Position numbers and translations under genes: made by a program. From Diaporthe sp. PMI_573 (lineage: Eukaryota; Ascomycota; Sordariomycetes; Diaporthales; Diaporthaceae), in contig JAJTUP010000079.1 in assembly GCA_021399435.1 (NCBI GenBank), forward strand, positions 62,001-126,000: a DNA stretch of 64,000 bases, given 5' to 3'. The notes under the pieces were generated by a model. It searched no databases. It was not told the origin of the DNA and saw only the letters and a list, made by a program, of their open reading frames with translations. Shown here piece by piece: positions 62,820 to 64,000 of this stretch (positions within the stretch are counted from its first letter, which is position 1; the number at the start of each line of letters is the position of its first letter).

Positions 62820-64000
62820 TTATCCCTGCTTCAGATTTCCCGTCGCGGCACCAAAGCCAACCTCGCCTTTCCAGGCGTGTCTCTCCCCGATGCCGTTTAT
62901 TCGTTCCCTCTTCTCTCGTTTCCAATCAACAACATCGTCAGCATCGCTGTCTTCGCTGTCATCTTCCTCACTACCTTTTCCGTTCTCCATGCTGGTCGGC
63001 CACCAGTCCCTATCCTCCTTCTCGCCGCACTCTCTCCATTCGAAACCATCTTCCTCTACATCTTCTCCTATTGCCGGGAATATCCTGAGCCAAACCGCCT
63101 CCTGGGCATACCTCTTCAACCACCCTACTCCAATCCCAACTTCCCACAAATCGCACCCACTCGCTATAAACTCCTTAGTCGGGAAAACGTCAAATTCGTA
63201 GTTCTTATCAGTCTCTTGACGATACAACACTTTTTGGATCTGTCCCAGTTGAGCACCTTTTTTCCAGTAACGATTCCTCAGGTTCTCCATTGCTTTCTTG
63301 TGAATAGATAGTTGGGTGTTTGTCTTTTCGTTCTTATACTTATCGTTCCGCCTCGGCAGCAAAAGGATGTAGAGCCCCGCGCGCGAGTGCAGCCTCAGTT
63401 GCGCCAGTTCGATCATTAGGTCTTGTAGCTCTGGTTGTGCCGTAAAATACCGCGGATCTGGGATCAGGCGGATATCCCCTCTCCTATCCAGCGAGAGGTC
63501 CTTGACATGTCGGAGCAATGAGCGCATCCAAACTTCATGGCGCAGTCGAATCAGACAGCATAGATTGTCCCCGAAGTGTCGCAGGCGCCGAGAAATATAT
63601 TTTCCGTGGTGGATGTCGATGTCGATTCTCTTCTGGTACAAGCCAAAGACCATTAGAGGGACGAGCGGAGCGGACAGATCGTCGACGTAAACTTTGGTCA
63701 AGCGGCAAAGGGGTTCAAGCTCGCCATTGCAAAACGTACTTTGCTGGTAGGGTGTACGCAGATGAGATGTACGATGTGGGCCATGTAAAGGGGTTGAGCG
63801 AAGTTCCGGAGATACCAAGAGGCTTGCATCAGGTGCCAGACCGTTGTCAAACAGCGGCTGATATGTCTCCGGGTTCTCTTAGGGAAGTGACGGCCCCGGG
63901 TGCACCGGTCGGGGTGAGTTGTTTCGCACAGCGCGGGCTGGCGACGAAGAAAGAGGTGGATGATTTTCTTATCGAGGGACAGCCCAAGAAATTGACAAAT
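62820..64000 (-). CDS. F-box-type protein, partial at window edge
   Basis: Reading leftward from the edge, the minus strand gives ICQFLGLSLDKKIIHLFLRR, continuing the LPPELLLI start seen in the nearby partial copy, then HISRCLTTVWHLMQASWYL. Near 63740 the frame changes: either an intron starting at the GTACGT near 63742 or a frameshift. The main body (from about 63730 to 62820) includes VYVDDLSAPLVPLMVFGLYQ, HGKYISRRLRHFGDNL, QDLMIELAQLRLHSRAGLYI, and an acidic C-terminus (EEDDSEDSDADDVVDW). F-box proteins recruit substrates to SCF ubiquitin ligases; this one has no recognised substrate domain. The N-terminal start lies outside the window. Plus-strand frames over this region are shadows. Confidence 0.6.

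Noticed and set aside
1..64000. CRISPR arrays, operons, tRNA or rRNA genes
   Set aside because: Eukaryotic sequence; short tandem repeats at 9584 and 40132 have no spacers, and I found no cloverleaf with A/B boxes or rRNA core sequence by eye.

Overview
This window is nuclear DNA of a filamentous ascomycete, probably a sordariomycete-like fungus. The support is short (50-90 bp) introns with GTAAGT-type donors and CTAAC/CTGAC branch sites, fungal-specific protein families (Zn2Cys6, 2EXR, bZIP with a fungal C-terminal domain, short secreted tyrosinase, 3-carboxymuconate-cyclase-like propeller), and a repeat load typical of a fungal accessory compartment (hAT, pogo/Fot1, Helitron, Tad-like LINE, Ty3/gypsy debris). 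I cannot name the species.

Layout. 1-13.1 kb is a graveyard of gene and element pieces: a chromodomain ORF, a broken conserved gene, a Zn2Cys6 gene lacking its first half-motif, an internal LINE fragment fused to the 3' end of a Helitron helicase, an intact conserved hypothetical gene, a C2H2 exon and the N-terminal third of an insulysin-type M16 peptidase. 13.7-25.8 kb holds three DNA transposons: an intact hAT with 20-bp TIRs and a perfect 8-bp duplication, a frameshifted hAT with 21-bp TIRs, and an intact pogo/Fot1 element with 172-bp TIRs and a TA duplication.

26.6-38.4 kb is a quiet island of complete, normally spliced genes: a mitochondrial single-span protein, a 3-beta-HSD/sterol-carboxylate-dehydrogenase-like enzyme, a ferric reductase, a secreted tyrosinase, a bZIP factor and a secreted beta-propeller protein. 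A 478-bp hAT-type MITE with a perfect 8-bp duplication sits just upstream of the bZIP gene. The oxidoreductase content next to a regulator could be a small co-regulated set, but nothing in the sequence proves it.

38.8-52 kb returns to mobile debris: a hAT 3' end with a GATCGATC-rich terminus, a 2EXR gene, a small HTH protein, a long Helitron helicase with a tandem 100-bp repeat behind it, Ty3/gypsy and pogo scraps, and a longer LINE copy carrying ORF1 and the start of ORF2. 53-64 kb carries apparently host genes: a multi-exon protein built on the Fe(II)/2-oxoglutarate oxygenase fold in which the expected iron ligands appear to be replaced, a small arginine-rich protein, an unknown 283-aa protein, an HMG-box regulator of the mating-type class, and an F-box-type gene running off the right edge with a partial copy of its F-box nearby.

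Exon models were built by hand from splice signals and reading frame. No alignment or database search was run, so family assignments rest on motif recognition.
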